Notes: a model not told the origin generated them from the letters alone. A DNA stretch of 64,000 bases from Nonomuraea cavernae (GCF_014646355.1 NZ_BMNH01000009.1:176432-240431), one strand, 5' to 3'. Shown: positions 49,276 to 60,854, counted from the stretch's first letter. Translations and numbers: made by a program.

Positions 49276-51381
49276 CTACAGGCCGACCACGTGACAGGTG
49301 GCCGTCACCGTCTTGCTCGGGTCGCTCTCCGAGGTGGCGGTGAGTTCGATCTTCCCGAGCCGGGCGCCGCCCGCCTCGCGCACGGCGTTGACCGTGACCG
49401 TCGCGTGCTTGCCGAAGTCGACGGAGGCCAGCGCGTTGGGCAGCTGGGCGGTCCAGCCCTTGCCCCGGGCCTCGGCCTTGAGCCGGTAGACGTCGGTGTT
49501 GAGGTAGGCGCTGACGTCCTCGGGGTGCTGCCCCTGCGCGGGGGCCGCCCTACCGGTGTTGAACAGCGGGAACGTGCAGGTGGACACGCCCTTGCCGGCG
49601 GGGACTCCGGCGGCGGGCAGCAGCCGGACGCCGCGCTTCTGCGGGCCCGCCCCGTCGAGGGAGCGGACGGCGACCGTGTAGGACAGCGTGCCGTCGCGGC
49701 CACGCTTCAGGTCGGTGACGTAGAAGTGCAGGCGGTTGGCCTCGTCGACGTACTCGTACTCGCTGCCCGAGTCGGTGCCCGCGTGGAAGAGCGCGTCGGA
49801 CAGCTGGCGGTAGTCGCCCATGGTGATGGGCACCTCGGTGCCGTCGGGCAGCACGTAGTCGGTCATCCCGATGTCCTGCGGGTTGGCGTCGACCACCCAG
49901 ATGAACGGCGACCGGTCCTGGTCCTTGGTCTTGGCCAGCAGCACTCCGGAGTCGGGGGTGAAGGAGTCGGTGCCGACCCGGTCGACGACCTCGACGGTGT
50001 AGTTGTCGTAGCCGCCGCCGTCGCACAGCGGGTTGGTCGCCGTGTCGCAGGCGGGGCTCTTGTCACCGGAGCCGAAGGCGATGTTGAGGCCCATCAGCCC
50101 GTTCGGTCCCGGCTGCACCGCCCGGGCGGTCACCCTGGCGGTCACCAGGCCGGACTCGTCGAGCGCGTCACGGGAGAGGTTCAGCACGTTGGCCTGGTCG
50201 ACCATCTGAAGTTTGATCTTGTTGCGCAGCATGTGCTGGGAGCCCATGGAGGAGCCGGCGGTGGGCGGGATGAGCCAGCGGCTGTGCGGGCCGCCGGGGC
50301 CGTTGAAGGTGCCGCGGCTGAGCATCTCCCAGATGCCGGAGTAGGCCCTGCGCAGTGGCACGCCGTACGGGTTGTTGTAGTTGTCGGCGATGCCCATGAT
50401 GTGGCTCAGCTCGTGGGCGTACACCGACATCCCGGAGCTCTCGGCCTGCACCGAGTCGACGCCGAAGCGGGCGTTGGGCCAGAAGGTGGATCCGGCCTGC
50501 CACGAGGTCCAGTCGACGTAGCGGGTGGCGGACCAGTTGGGCAGCGCCGGGTCGGGCGGGCCGAACTCGTCGGTCACGTCCTCCTTGGTGGGGAACTTCA
50601 TCATGCCGAACTCCTGCCAGGTGGACGACTCGTCCTGGCCGGCGCTGACGTAGAAGATGAAGTCGAACTGCGCGGCGACCTCCTCACCGACGGCGGCGAT
50701 CCACGCCGCGTTGCCGTCGGTGCGCAGGTTGCGGTTGCAGGTGTCGCCGCTGGGGCAGGCGTTGCGCTGATACTCCATGGCGTACTCATGGTCCTTGCCC
50801 GGCATCGTGTACGGGCCGAAGCCGGTCAGGTCCACGCCGATGCGGCCGCCGGAGTCCTCCATCCAGTACTCATGGATGGTGTGCCCCTTGTTCAGCTCGT
50901 TCGGGGTGTTGAGGAAGTCCTGGTAGAACCGGGCGACCTGGTCGCGGGGGATGTCGTGGGCCTCGGCGCTCGGGTTGCCGAAGATCGTCGAGCCCTTGGG
51001 CTGGGTGACGACGAACTCCTGGTTGGGGTAGTCGAGCAGGACGAGCGCGCCCTTGAAGGTGCGCTGCGAGCCCTTGACCGACGGGTCGTTCCAGTTGGTG
51101 CCGGGCGGCTTCTTGTAGTCCGCCCACGTCATGTGGTCGGGGTTCTCCCAGTTCTGCGGGTCGATGGGCTTGATGTCCGCGACGGGGCGACCGCGCAGGG
51201 CCTGGGCGTCGGCGGGCGCGTCGCGCTGCCAGGGCTGGGTCTGCGGCCAGTGCTTCTGCCGCCAGGGGTGTTCGGGATCCTCCGCGGGGGGCGCTGCGGA
51301 AGCGGGTGTGGCCGTCAAACTCAGCGGGATCAGCACGAGGGCTGCCAGCAGGCCTTTCAACAGCTTCTTCGGGGCGTTCAC
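49276..51381 (-). CDS. Secreted M6-family metalloprotease (immune inhibitor A-like)
   Basis: GTG 51381 gives 701 aa with a typical signal peptide (KKLLKGLLAALVLIPLSLTA, cleavage after ASA); an ATG at 51417 would add 12 residues. A possible -10 (TATACC) lies about 10 nt upstream of the GTG. The M6 zinc motif is His323-Glu324-x2-His327-x2-Gly330-x2-Asp333 (HELSHIMGIAD). Met-turn candidates follow. The last 200 residues are beta-rich, ending in a domain with KTVTATCHVVGL. It is an extracellular protease; the substrate is unknown. The divergent PucR-type gene may regulate it. Confidence 0.92.
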   Translation of the reverse strand: MNAPKKLLKGLLAALVLIPLSLTATPASAAPPAEDPEHPWRQKHWPQTQPWQRDAPADAQALRGRPVADIKPIDPQNWENPDHMTWADYKKPPGTNWNDPSVKGSQRTFKGALVLLDYPNQEFVVTQPKGSTIFGNPSAEAHDIPRDQVARFYQDFLNTPNELNKGHTIHEYWMEDSGGRIGVDLTGFGPYTMPGKDHEYAMEYQRNACPSGDTCNRNLRTDGNAAWIAAVGEEVAAQFDFIFYVSAGQDESSTWQEFGMMKFPTKEDVTDEFGPPDPALPNWSATRYVDWTSWQAGSTFWPNARFGVDSVQAESSGMSVYAHELSHIMGIADNYNNPYGVPLRRAYSGIWEMLSRGTFNGPGGPHSRWLIPPTAGSSMGSQHMLRNKIKLQMVDQANVLNLSRDALDESGLVTARVTARAVQPGPNGLMGLNIAFGSGDKSPACDTATNPLCDGGGYDNYTVEVVDRVGTDSFTPDSGVLLAKTKDQDRSPFIWVVDANPQDIGMTDYVLPDGTEVPITMGDYRQLSDALFHAGTDSGSEYEYVDEANRLHFYVTDLKRGRDGTLSYTVAVRSLDGAGPQKRGVRLLPAAGVPAGKGVSTCTFPLFNTGRAAPAQGQHPEDVSAYLNTDVYRLKAEARGKGWTAQLPNALASVDFGKHATVTVNAVREAGGARLGKIELTATSESDPSKTVTATCHVVGL

Positions 51382-51481
51382 CAATGGGACGGTATAGGCG
51401 ATATTGACAGAGATCACCGGTCAGCTGTAGGGAAGACCCGTAGCTGTATCTCCGACATTTGTTGAAATAACCAGGTGAGTT

Positions 51482-52645
51482 GTGGCGGACCTCCAGCGGA
51501 CCGTGGACGAGCTCGCGGCGCGCCTCGACCGGCCGCTGCTGCTCGAGGACCACCTGCAACGGGTCATCGCCTACAGCGAGCAGAGCGGCGCCATGGACGA
51601 CATCCGCCGCGACTCGATCCTGCGCAGGCACACCACGCCGGAGGTGCGCCTGTGGCTGCGCGCCGCGGGCATCGACGGCGCGGCCCTCCCGCTGCGCACC
51701 CCGGGCGCGCCGCACCTCGGCCTGCTCCCCCGCGTCTGCGTCCCGGTACGCCACGAGGCCGGGCTGCTCGGATTCCTCTGGTTCATCGACGCCGAACCGG
51801 CGATGCCGGACGCGCAGGTCGCCGAGGCCGCGGCGGCGGCCCCCGCACTGGCCCTGGCGCTCTACCACGAGAGCCTGGCCATCGGCCTGGCCTCGCACCG
51901 GGAGCTGGAGGCGGTGACGGGGCTCCTGCTCGGCGAGCGCGACGCGGCCCGCCAGCTGATCGAGGCCGGCGCCTTCCCCCAGGCCCAGCCGGTGACCGTA
52001 CTCGTGGCCAGGCCGCTGGCCCCCGAGCCGGACGAGGCCCTCAGACTGGCCCTGGAGCAGGGGCTGCTGGCGCTGCGGCGGCGGCTGAGCGGGCACCACC
52101 CGCTGCACCTCGTGCGCTACGACCACGCCGTGCTGCTCACCGCCGGGCCCGCCGTCTCGCCCGACGAGCTGCACGGGGCGATGTCCGTGCCGGTCACCGT
52201 GGGGGTCGGGCGGCCCCGGCCGGCGCTGACCGCGGCGGCCGCGTCCTACACCGAGGCCAGGCACGCGGCCGAGGTCGCCGCCCGGGTGCCCGGCCTCGGC
52301 CGCTCGCTGGAGTGGAGCCGGCTCGGCGTCTATCGGATGCTGACCCACCTGTCGCCGTACGAGCTGCACCCCGGCCTCGAACCGCTGCTCGCCGACGAGC
52401 ACCACCTGCCGCTGCTGGAGACCCTGGAGACCTATCTGGACCTGGCCGGCAGCGCCGTCGCCACCTCGCGGGCGCTGCGGCTGCACCGCACCTCTCTGTA
52501 TTACCGGCTGCGCCGCGTGGAGGAGCTGGCCCGTACGGATCTGAAGGACGGCGGTGAGCGGCTGGCCCTGCACCTCAGCCTCAAGCTGGCCCGGCTGTCC
52601 GGCCGCTACCTGCCCCGCGACTCGCGCCCGGTGACGCCCACCTGA
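51482..52645 (+). CDS. PucR/CdaR-type helix-turn-helix regulator
   Basis: The 387-aa protein starts at GTG 51482. The N-terminal 150 residues are a GAF-like sensory region (RPLLLEDHLQRVIAYSEQSG, LPRVCVPVRHEAGLLGFLWF). The middle is a GGDEF-related CdaR domain, and residues 325-380 form the PucR C-terminal HTH (LETLETYLDLAGSAVATSRA, LRLHRTSLYYRLRRVEELA). It is divergent from the M6 protease with a 100-bp gap, so it is a likely regulator of that gene. Its 3' end overlaps the marR gene by 40 bp. Confidence 0.9.
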   Translation: MADLQRTVDELAARLDRPLLLEDHLQRVIAYSEQSGAMDDIRRDSILRRHTTPEVRLWLRAAGIDGAALPLRTPGAPHLGLLPRVCVPVRHEAGLLGFLWFIDAEPAMPDAQVAEAAAAAPALALALYHESLAIGLASHRELEAVTGLLLGERDAARQLIEAGAFPQAQPVTVLVARPLAPEPDEALRLALEQGLLALRRRLSGHHPLHLVRYDHAVLLTAGPAVSPDELHGAMSVPVTVGVGRPRPALTAAAASYTEARHAAEVAARVPGLGRSLEWSRLGVYRMLTHLSPYELHPGLEPLLADEHHLPLLETLETYLDLAGSAVATSRALRLHRTSLYYRLRRVEELARTDLKDGGERLALHLSLKLARLSGRYLPRDSRPVTPT

Positions 52646-53079
52646 CCGGGCACCGGGGCCGGCCCGAACTGGGCGTCCACGACGGCCAGCAGCTCCTTGA
52701 GCTGGTCGCGCTGCTCGGCCGAGAGCACCGCGAAGAGCTCCTGGCCCGCCTGCCTGCGGGCCTCGCGGGCACGTTCGTGGACCTTGTGCCCCTCCGGCGT
52801 GACGACCAGCAGGGTCGAGCGCCGGTTGGCCGGATCGATCTCCCGGCGTACCAGCCCGGCCGCTTCGAGGGCGTCGACGACGGGGGTGACGGAGCGCGGC
52901 ACGATCCTCAGCTCGTCGGCGAGCCGCACCATCCGCAGGGGCCGGTCGGCGTCGATGAGCACGCGCAGCGCCCGCGCCTGACCGGGGCTCAGGCCGAGCG
53001 GCTCCAGCCGATGCAGATAGCCATGCCGCAACCGGCGGCCGACCAGGTGCATGAGCTCGGAGAGCTCCACGTCGTCCAT
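52606..53079 (-). CDS. MarR-family transcriptional regulator
   Basis: The 157-aa protein has the MarR winged HTH at about 30-105: LSPGQARALRVLIDADRPLR, ADELRIVPRSVTPVVDALEA, and the wing with RREIDPANRRSTLLVVTPEG (DxRxxxxxLT-like). MarR proteins respond to phenolic or lipophilic ligands. It is divergent from an ABC exporter with an inverted repeat at 53111-53124 between them, a standard arrangement for a repressor of a drug exporter. Confidence 0.92.
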   Translation of the reverse strand: MDDVELSELMHLVGRRLRHGYLHRLEPLGLSPGQARALRVLIDADRPLRMVRLADELRIVPRSVTPVVDALEAAGLVRREIDPANRRSTLLVVTPEGHKVHERAREARRQAGQELFAVLSAEQRDQLKELLAVVDAQFGPAPVPGQVGVTGRESRGR

Positions 53080-53110
53080 GGGCCAAGCCTAATGGCGGAA
53101 CATATATGAG

Positions 53111-53124
53111 CTAACCTCTGTTAG
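53111..53124. promoter_or_regulatory. Candidate MarR operator before the ABC exporter
   Basis: CTAAC-CTCT-GTTAG is a perfect 5-bp inverted repeat between divergent marR and exporter genes. It is flanked by TATATG (53102-53107), a -10-like sequence, and by two GAACAT repeats (53098-53103 and 53128-53133). Confidence 0.5.
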
Positions 53125-53150
53125 AGCGAACATCTGAAAGGAGCGGCTGC

Positions 53151-54884
<1,734 letters not shown>

Positions 54885-54985
54885 CGTCCCCGACCGCGCC
54901 CCGGATGGACAAGGAAGAGTCGTCGAAGATCCAGGGGGAGACCAAATCCTAGGTTTTCGGCAGGCTCCTGGGTAAGAGGACGGGT

Positions 54986-55312
54986 ATGACCGAACAGCCT
55001 CCGGACAGACACGGCCTGGCGGACGAGCAGGAGATCGAGGTCGAGGAGTGGACCGACGACCTCGGCCGGGCGCATCGCATCGAGGGTGACGATCCGCGTC
55101 ACGAGGACACCCTCGACGAGCGGCTGTGGCGGGAGAGGCCCGACAGGGAAAGGCCGGCGCCGCGGCCGGGACACCGGCTCACCCAGCCCGACGAGGGGCT
55201 GGGCCCCGACGAGGAGCCGGACGAGATCGGCCAGGACTGGGGCGACGACTCCGGCGACCTCTCAGCCGAGGAGCGCGCGATCTACGTCGAACCCGATGAC
55301 GAGATCAGGTGA
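54986..55312 (+). CDS. Small acidic protein (DUF5709-like)
   Basis: The 108-aa protein is very rich in Asp, Glu and Arg with recurring motifs EDTLDERLWRERPD, RLTQPDEGLG and GDLSAEERAIYVEPDDE. This pattern fits the actinobacterial DUF5709 family of disordered acidic proteins. No function is known. It overlaps the convergent HAD gene by 8 bp. Confidence 0.75.
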   Translation: MTEQPPDRHGLADEQEIEVEEWTDDLGRAHRIEGDDPRHEDTLDERLWRERPDRERPAPRPGHRLTQPDEGLGPDEEPDEIGQDWGDDSGDLSAEERAIYVEPDDEIR

Positions 55313-55958
55313 GACCCGCGAGGGCGGGCAGCAGGGCGGGCAGGTCGTCGACGATCAGGTCGGCGGCCTTGGCCTGCGGCCGTTCGGCGTGCAGATGACC
55401 CCACGGCCCCCGGCGCAGCAGCGCCGTCCGCATGCCCGCCCTGGCCGCGGGCAGCACGTCGTTGTCGAGCCGGTCGCCGACGTAGAGGATCTCGGCGGGC
55501 TCCCTGCCCGCGATCGCGGCGACCTTGGCGAAGAACTCGGCCGCGGGCTTGGACACGCCCCAGCCCTCGGAGGTGTGCACCGAGTCGACCGGAAGGTCCA
55601 TGGCGACCAGCGCGTCGTAGGCCCGGACGGGCTGGTTGCCGGCGATGATCACCTGCTGCCCGGACGCGCGCAGCGCGGCCAGCGCCTCGCGGACGTCGGG
55701 GTAGAGGTCGTCGGCGTCGAAGTGGTTGCGCAGGCCGTCGGGCTCGTCGCGCTCCCAGGCCGCCAGCTCGGCGGTGATGTCGAGACCGGGCCGGACCAGC
55801 TCGAACGCCTCGCGGTGGGAACGATCAAGGGCGGCCATCCCGCCGAGCGCTCCCATCATCACGAACCTGCTCACTCCCAGGCGGTCGGCCCAGCGCGACC
55901 AGATGCGCGTCTCGTCGATGAGCGTCTCGCCGACGTCGAACACCACTGCCTTGATCAT
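55305..55958 (-). CDS. HAD-superfamily hydrolase
   Basis: I take ATG 55958 (GGGGGG just upstream); a GTG at 55970 is possible. The 217-aa protein has motif I VVFDVGETLID (Asp nucleophile; Gly replaces the usual second Asp position in this subfamily), motif II IIAGNQ, motif III Lys in WGVSKPAAEFF and motif IV LYVGDRLDNDV. It is a class I, cap-containing phosphatase-type HAD with unknown substrate. Replacement of the second Asp after D-x by Glu-Thr suggests reduced or altered activity. Confidence 0.85.
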   Translation of the reverse strand: MIKAVVFDVGETLIDETRIWSRWADRLGVSRFVMMGALGGMAALDRSHREAFELVRPGLDITAELAAWERDEPDGLRNHFDADDLYPDVREALAALRASGQQVIIAGNQPVRAYDALVAMDLPVDSVHTSEGWGVSKPAAEFFAKVAAIAGREPAEILYVGDRLDNDVLPAARAGMRTALLRRGPWGHLHAERPQAKAADLIVDDLPALLPALAGLT

Positions 55959-56056
55959 CAAACCCCCCACTCATGCGTCCCCCCACTGTACGGATCCGTA
56001 CTGAATCACTCGACCGGGGATCCAATCGGTCGCTTGACCATGAAGGGGGATGTTCC

Positions 56057-56248
56057 ATGCCACGAGAGGGCGACACCAAGGACGGACAGCTCGACGACCT
56101 GCCGGCGACCGCCGACGAGGACGTCTGGCACGACTACACCGCCGACCTGCTGAAGGTGATCAAGCGCGGCGTGAACCGGCGGCCGGGTGAGCGGATCCCG
56201 GAGACGCACGGCGAAGCGCTGCCCACCTGGTGGCCCACACCCAACTGA
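56057..56248 (+). CDS. 63-aa hypothetical protein
   Basis: ATG 56057 has GGGGGA about 7 nt upstream. The product begins MPREGDTKDGQLDDLPATAD, then VWHDYTADLLKVIKRGVNRR, and ends LPTWWPTPN. It has no membrane segment; it is acidic at the N-terminus with Trp pairs near the C-terminus. Family not recognised; coding potential is supported by SD and codon bias. Confidence 0.6.
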   Translation: MPREGDTKDGQLDDLPATADEDVWHDYTADLLKVIKRGVNRRPGERIPETHGEALPTWWPTPN

Positions 56249-56374
56249 CGCCGCCCCACATCCACGGCCGCCTCGTTGACAGCGAGGCGGCCGTTTCGCG
56301 CCGTAAGGGGGTCCGCTCGCAGGCGCTGAATGCGATACTCAGGGTACCCATTCGAGTACGGAGGGACAGTTTCG

Positions 56375-56983
56375 ATGGTTGTCAGGGCGATCAGGCAGCA
56401 CCACACCGAGCTGGTGCCGTCCAACGACAAGCGCCTGCCGGAGACCGCACGGGAGCTGTTCGACGCACTCCCCGAACTCCCCGGCTTCCGGGCCGACGTC
56501 ATCGAAGGAAACCTCATCGTGAGCCTCGTAGGCACCCCCGAACACGCTGACTGCGCCATGGCGCTCTACCGTGTCCTCATTCCGGTCATGGACGAACACG
56601 GTTGGAAGGGGCGCGCGGGTAACGTCGATGTCTGCGTCGAAGGGCCGCGAGAGCCCGTCGAGCCCGACTTCGTGCTCGCGCCACCCGACTGCCCCAGGTG
56701 GGGGGAGCGTGAGCTGCGGTCGTCCGGGCTGATCATGGTCGCCGAGGTGGTCTCCGCCGGCAGCGCCCTCCGGGACCGCGTGGAGAAGCCGCCGCTCTAC
56801 GCGACCGGCGGCGTGCCGATCTACCTGCTGATCGACCTCCTCGCCGAGCCGCCGTCGGTCACGGTGCACAGCGAGCCCCGCGACGGCGCCTATCTGGCGA
56901 GGGCCACGGTGCCGGTCGGGTCGCCGCTGCGGTTGCCCAGCCCGATCGACGTCGAGCTGGGCACATCCGTCTTCAAGGTGTGA
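56375..56983 (+). CDS. Uma2-family (DUF820) nuclease-like protein
   Basis: The 202-aa protein has the PD-(D/E)xK-like Uma2 core: LPGFRADVIEGNLIVS, VEPDFVLAPPD (Asp), MVAEVVSAGS (E-x-V motif), DRVEKPPLYATGGVPIYLLI with the conserved Lys. ATG 56375 has GGAGGG about 10 nt upstream. Uma2 genes are numerous in Streptosporangiales and cyanobacteria; their function is unresolved. The end overlaps hrpA by 11 bp. Confidence 0.87.
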   Translation: MVVRAIRQHHTELVPSNDKRLPETARELFDALPELPGFRADVIEGNLIVSLVGTPEHADCAMALYRVLIPVMDEHGWKGRAGNVDVCVEGPREPVEPDFVLAPPDCPRWGERELRSSGLIMVAEVVSAGSALRDRVEKPPLYATGGVPIYLLIDLLAEPPSVTVHSEPRDGAYLARATVPVGSPLRLPSPIDVELGTSVFKV

Positions 56984-59900
56984 GCTTCTCCATCGCCTTG
57001 GCGATGCGCTTCTCCGAGACCGGGGTCGGGGTGCCGAGGGTCTGGGCGAAGAAGCTGACCCGCAGCTCCTCGATCATCCAGCGGATCTCCACCACGTCGG
57101 GGTCGGAGCGCCGCGCGGGGGGCAGCTTGGCCAGCAGGTCGTGATAGTCGTCCTCGACCTTGTGCACGCGGTCCATCCACTCCTCGTCGCGCCATGGCTC
57201 CTCGGGGAGCTTGGTGAGGCGGCGTTCGACGGCCCGGATGTAGCGCAGCAGGTCGGGCAGCCGCCGGTGACCGGTGGCGGTGACGAAACCCGGGTAGACG
57301 AGCTTGGCGAGCTGGTCACGGATGTCGCCGGCCGAGGCGCCGGCGCGTACGGGCTCCAGCCCGGCGCCGACGGTGTGCCAGACGCCGAGGATCTGCTCGA
57401 CCCGGGCCAGCACGTCGGCCGAGGTGGCGTGCAGCTCGGCCCGGACGTGCTGGTAGAGCCGGTCGTAGGAGACAGGGTCCCAGGCCGGGCCACCGCGGTC
57501 GAGCATCAGCTTGTCGACCGCGGCGTCGACCACGTCGTCGAAGAGCGCCACCGCGCCGCCGTGCGGGCTGCGCGACAGGGCCAGCTTGGCCTGGTTGGAC
57601 AGACCGCCGAGCAGCGACCTGGCCGGGTTGGTGACGCCCAGCAACAGCAGCCGCCGGGTGCCGGTCCAGTGGGAGCGGCGCTGCTCCAGCTCGGTCTCGA
57701 AGATCTTGATGGAGACGGAGTCGCCGTCGTCGACCAGGGCCGGATAGCCCTTCATGCGGCCCTGCTCGAACACCTTGGGCAGGGTGCCGAAGCTCCACGT
57801 GTGGAGCCCCGACTGCTCCAGGTCGTCGGCCGCCGCCGAGAGCGTCTGGCGCAGCCGCGGGGCGAGCCGCCGCTTCAGCGCGTCGAGGTCCTTGTCCTCG
57901 GCGACCGTGCGGCGGCGCTCGTCGATCACCCGGTAGGTGATGCGCAGGTGGTCGGGCACCTGGTCGAGCTGCCAGGCCTCGCGCGGCACCCGGACGCCGG
58001 TCAGCCGCAGCAGCTCGCGCTCCACGGCCTCCAGCAGCGGCTCGCCGCCCTGGCGGGCGCCCTCCAGCACCTGCTTGGCGTAGTTGGGGGCGGGCACGAA
58101 GTTGCGCCGCAGGTGCTTGGGCAGCGACCGGATCAGCGCGGTGATCAGCTCCTCGCGCAGGCCGGGGATCTGCCAGTCGAACCCGTCGGAGTTGACCTGG
58201 TTGAGCACCTGGAGCGGGACGTGCACGGTCACGCCGTCGGCGTCGGCGCCGGGCTCGAACTGGTAGGTCAGCTTCATCCGCTGGCCGAGCTGCCGCCAGG
58301 TGTCGGGGTAGTCGCGGGCGCTGACGTCGGCGCCCTCGTTGACCAGCATCTCGGCCGAGTAGGTCAGCAGGTCGGGCTCGGTGGCCCGGGCCTTCTTCCA
58401 CCACGAGTCGAAGTGCCGGGCCGAGACGACGTCGGCGGGCACCCGCTGGTCGTAGAAGTCGTACAGGGCCTCGTCGTCGACCATGATGTCGCGGCGGCGG
58501 GCGCGGTTCTCGAGCTCCTCGACCTCTTCGAGCAGCTTGCGGTTGGCGCGCAGGAAGGTGTGGTGGCTGTCCCAGTCGCCTTCGACGAGCGCGTGCCTGA
58601 TGAACAGCTCGCGCGACAGCTCGGGGTCGATGCGGCCGTAGTTGACCTTGCGCCCGACCACGAGCGGCACGCCGTACAGCGTGACCTTCTCCAGCGCGAT
58701 CACCGCGCCCTGGTTCTTCTCCCAGTGCGGCTCGGAGTAGGTGCGCTTGACCAGGTGCTGCGCGAGCGGCTCGACCCAGTCGGGCTCGATCTTGGCGTTG
58801 ACCCGGGCCCACAGCCGCGAGGTCTCCACCAGCTCGGCCGACATCAGCCACTGCGGCTGTTTCTTGGCCAGCGCCGAGCCGGGGAAGACGGCGAAGCGGG
58901 CGTTGCGGGCGCCGAGGTATTCCTGGATCGGGCGGCGGCCGTCGGAGGCGCGCTGTTTGTCGACGACGTCCTTGACGCCCACGTGTGACAGCAGCCCGGC
59001 CAGCAGCGAGACGTGCACGCTCCGCGGGTCGGCGACCTGGCTGCCCGGCTGGGCGCCGAGCGACTGGCGCAGCTGGCTGTAGATGTCCTGCCACTCGCGC
59101 ACGCGCAGGTAGTTGAGGAACTCGGCCTTGCACAGCCTGCGGAACGCGCTGGACGACAGCTCTCGCTGCTTGTCCTGGAGGTAGTGCCAGAGGTTGACGT
59201 AGGACAGGAAGTCGGATTCGGGGTCGGCGAAGCGGCGGTGCTTCTCGTCGGCCTGCTGCTGCTTGTCGGACGGGCGTTCGCGAGGGTCCTGGATCGACAG
59301 CGCGGCGGCGATCACCATGACCTCGCGCAGGCAGCCGTTCTTCTCCGCCTCCAGCACCATGCGGCCGAGGCGGGGGTCGACCGGCAGAGCGGCCAGCTTG
59401 CGGCCCACCGCGGTGAGGTCGCCCTGCGCGTCGAACGCGCCCAGCTCGTGCAGCAGGCTGACGCCGTCTCTGACCTGGCGGCGGTCGGGCGGCTCGACGA
59501 ACGGGAACGCCTCGATGTCGCCCAGCCCGATCGAGGTCATCTGCAGGATGACCGAGGCCAGGTTGGTGCGCAGGATCTCGGGGTCGGTGAACTCCGGCCT
59601 GGCGAGGAAGTCCTCCTCCTCGTAGAGCCGGATGCAGACGCCGTCGGAGGTGCGGCCGGAGCGGCCCTTGCGCTGGTTGGCGCTGGCCTGGGAGATGGCC
59701 TCGATGGGCAGCCGCTGCACCTTGGTGCGGTGGCTGTAGCGGGAGACGCGGGCGTAGCCGGGGTCGACGACGTATTTGATGCCGGGGACGGTCAGCGACG
59801 TCTCGGCCACGTTGGTGGCCAGCACGATGCGGCGGCCGGTGTGGCGCTGGAACACGCGGTGCTGCTCGGCGGCGCTCAGGCGGGCGTAGAGCGGCAGGAT

Positions 59901-60854
59901 CTCGGTGTTGCGGAACTCGGCCTTGGCCAGGGCGTCGGCGGCGTCGCGGATCTCCCGCTCGCCGCTCAGGAAGACGAGGATGTCGCCGGGCCCCTCGGTG
60001 ACGAGCTCGCGGCAGGCGTCGACGATGCCCTGCGTCTGGTCGTCATCGTCGTCGAGCGGCCGGTAGCGGACCTCGACCGGGTAGGTGCGGCCGGACACCT
60101 CGATGATCGGAGCGTCGGAGAAGTGCCGCGAGAACCGCTCGGGGTCGATGGTGGCGCTGGTGATGACGACCTTGAGGTCGGGGCGCTTCGGCAGCAGTTG
60201 CTTGAGGTAGCCGAGGATGAAGTCGATGTTGAGGCTGCGCTCGTGGGCCTCATCGATGATCAGTGTGTCGTACTGCTCCAGCAGCCGGTCGTTCTGCAGC
60301 TCGGCGAGCAGGATGCCGTCGGTCATCAGCTTGACCAGGGTGCGGTCGCTCGCCTGGTCGGTGAAGCGCACCTTGTAGCCGACGACCTGGCCGAGGTCGG
60401 TGCCGAGCTCCTCGGCGATGCGCTCGGCGACCGTGCGGGCGGCGATGCGGCGGGGCTGGGTGTGGCCGATCAGCCCTCTGACGCCGCGCCCCAGCTCGAT
60501 GCAGATCTTGGGGATCTGGGTGGTCTTGCCGGACCCGGTCTCGCCCGCGATGATCACGACCTGGTGGTCGCGGATGGCCGCGAGGATGTCGTCCTTGCGC
60601 TGGGCGACCGGCAGGTTGTCGGGGTAGCTCACCTCGGGCACGGCCTCGCGGCGGCGGGTCAGCCGCCGCTCGGCGCGCTCGACGTCGGCGAGGATCTCCG
60701 CGGCGATCTTCTCCCGGGCCTCACGGGAGCGCACCCGGCGCGCGCCGTCGAGGCGGCGCCGGAGCCGGCGCTGGTCACGGGGCATGAGCTCGGGCAGGCG
60801 TGACTGCAGCTCGCCGAGCTCAGGGTGAGAGGAGGACAACGCAGAGGTTCCCAT
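56973..60854 (-). CDS. hrpA: ATP-dependent RNA helicase HrpA
   Basis: The 1293-aa DEAH-box helicase starts at ATG 60854. Motif I GETGSGKTT (Lys110), Ia QPRRIAAR, II DEAH (201-204), III SATID, IV LVFLSG-like, V TNVAETSLTVPG and VI QRKGRSGR are all present. The HA2/OB and long DUF3418 C-terminal domain follow, as in full-length HrpA of about 1300 aa. It unwinds RNA and has been linked to rescue of stalled ribosomes in E. coli. Upstream a long hairpin (60943-60998) isolates it from ppgK. Confidence 0.95.
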   Translation of the reverse strand: MGTSALSSSHPELGELQSRLPELMPRDQRRLRRRLDGARRVRSREAREKIAAEILADVERAERRLTRRREAVPEVSYPDNLPVAQRKDDILAAIRDHQVVIIAGETGSGKTTQIPKICIELGRGVRGLIGHTQPRRIAARTVAERIAEELGTDLGQVVGYKVRFTDQASDRTLVKLMTDGILLAELQNDRLLEQYDTLIIDEAHERSLNIDFILGYLKQLLPKRPDLKVVITSATIDPERFSRHFSDAPIIEVSGRTYPVEVRYRPLDDDDDQTQGIVDACRELVTEGPGDILVFLSGEREIRDAADALAKAEFRNTEILPLYARLSAAEQHRVFQRHTGRRIVLATNVAETSLTVPGIKYVVDPGYARVSRYSHRTKVQRLPIEAISQASANQRKGRSGRTSDGVCIRLYEEEDFLARPEFTDPEILRTNLASVILQMTSIGLGDIEAFPFVEPPDRRQVRDGVSLLHELGAFDAQGDLTAVGRKLAALPVDPRLGRMVLEAEKNGCLREVMVIAAALSIQDPRERPSDKQQQADEKHRRFADPESDFLSYVNLWHYLQDKQRELSSSAFRRLCKAEFLNYLRVREWQDIYSQLRQSLGAQPGSQVADPRSVHVSLLAGLLSHVGVKDVVDKQRASDGRRPIQEYLGARNARFAVFPGSALAKKQPQWLMSAELVETSRLWARVNAKIEPDWVEPLAQHLVKRTYSEPHWEKNQGAVIALEKVTLYGVPLVVGRKVNYGRIDPELSRELFIRHALVEGDWDSHHTFLRANRKLLEEVEELENRARRRDIMVDDEALYDFYDQRVPADVVSARHFDSWWKKARATEPDLLTYSAEMLVNEGADVSARDYPDTWRQLGQRMKLTYQFEPGADADGVTVHVPLQVLNQVNSDGFDWQIPGLREELITALIRSLPKHLRRNFVPAPNYAKQVLEGARQGGEPLLEAVERELLRLTGVRVPREAWQLDQVPDHLRITYRVIDERRRTVAEDKDLDALKRRLAPRLRQTLSAAADDLEQSGLHTWSFGTLPKVFEQGRMKGYPALVDDGDSVSIKIFETELEQRRSHWTGTRRLLLLGVTNPARSLLGGLSNQAKLALSRSPHGGAVALFDDVVDAAVDKLMLDRGGPAWDPVSYDRLYQHVRAELHATSADVLARVEQILGVWHTVGAGLEPVRAGASAGDIRDQLAKLVYPGFVTATGHRRLPDLLRYIRAVERRLTKLPEEPWRDEEWMDRVHKVEDDYHDLLAKLPPARRSDPDVVEIRWMIEELRVSFFAQTLGTPTPVSEKRIAKAMEKLTP

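Noticed and set aside
48931..51465. 844-codon plus-strand frame opposite the M6 protease
   Set aside because: Antisense shadow; the minus frame carries HELSH and a signal peptide.
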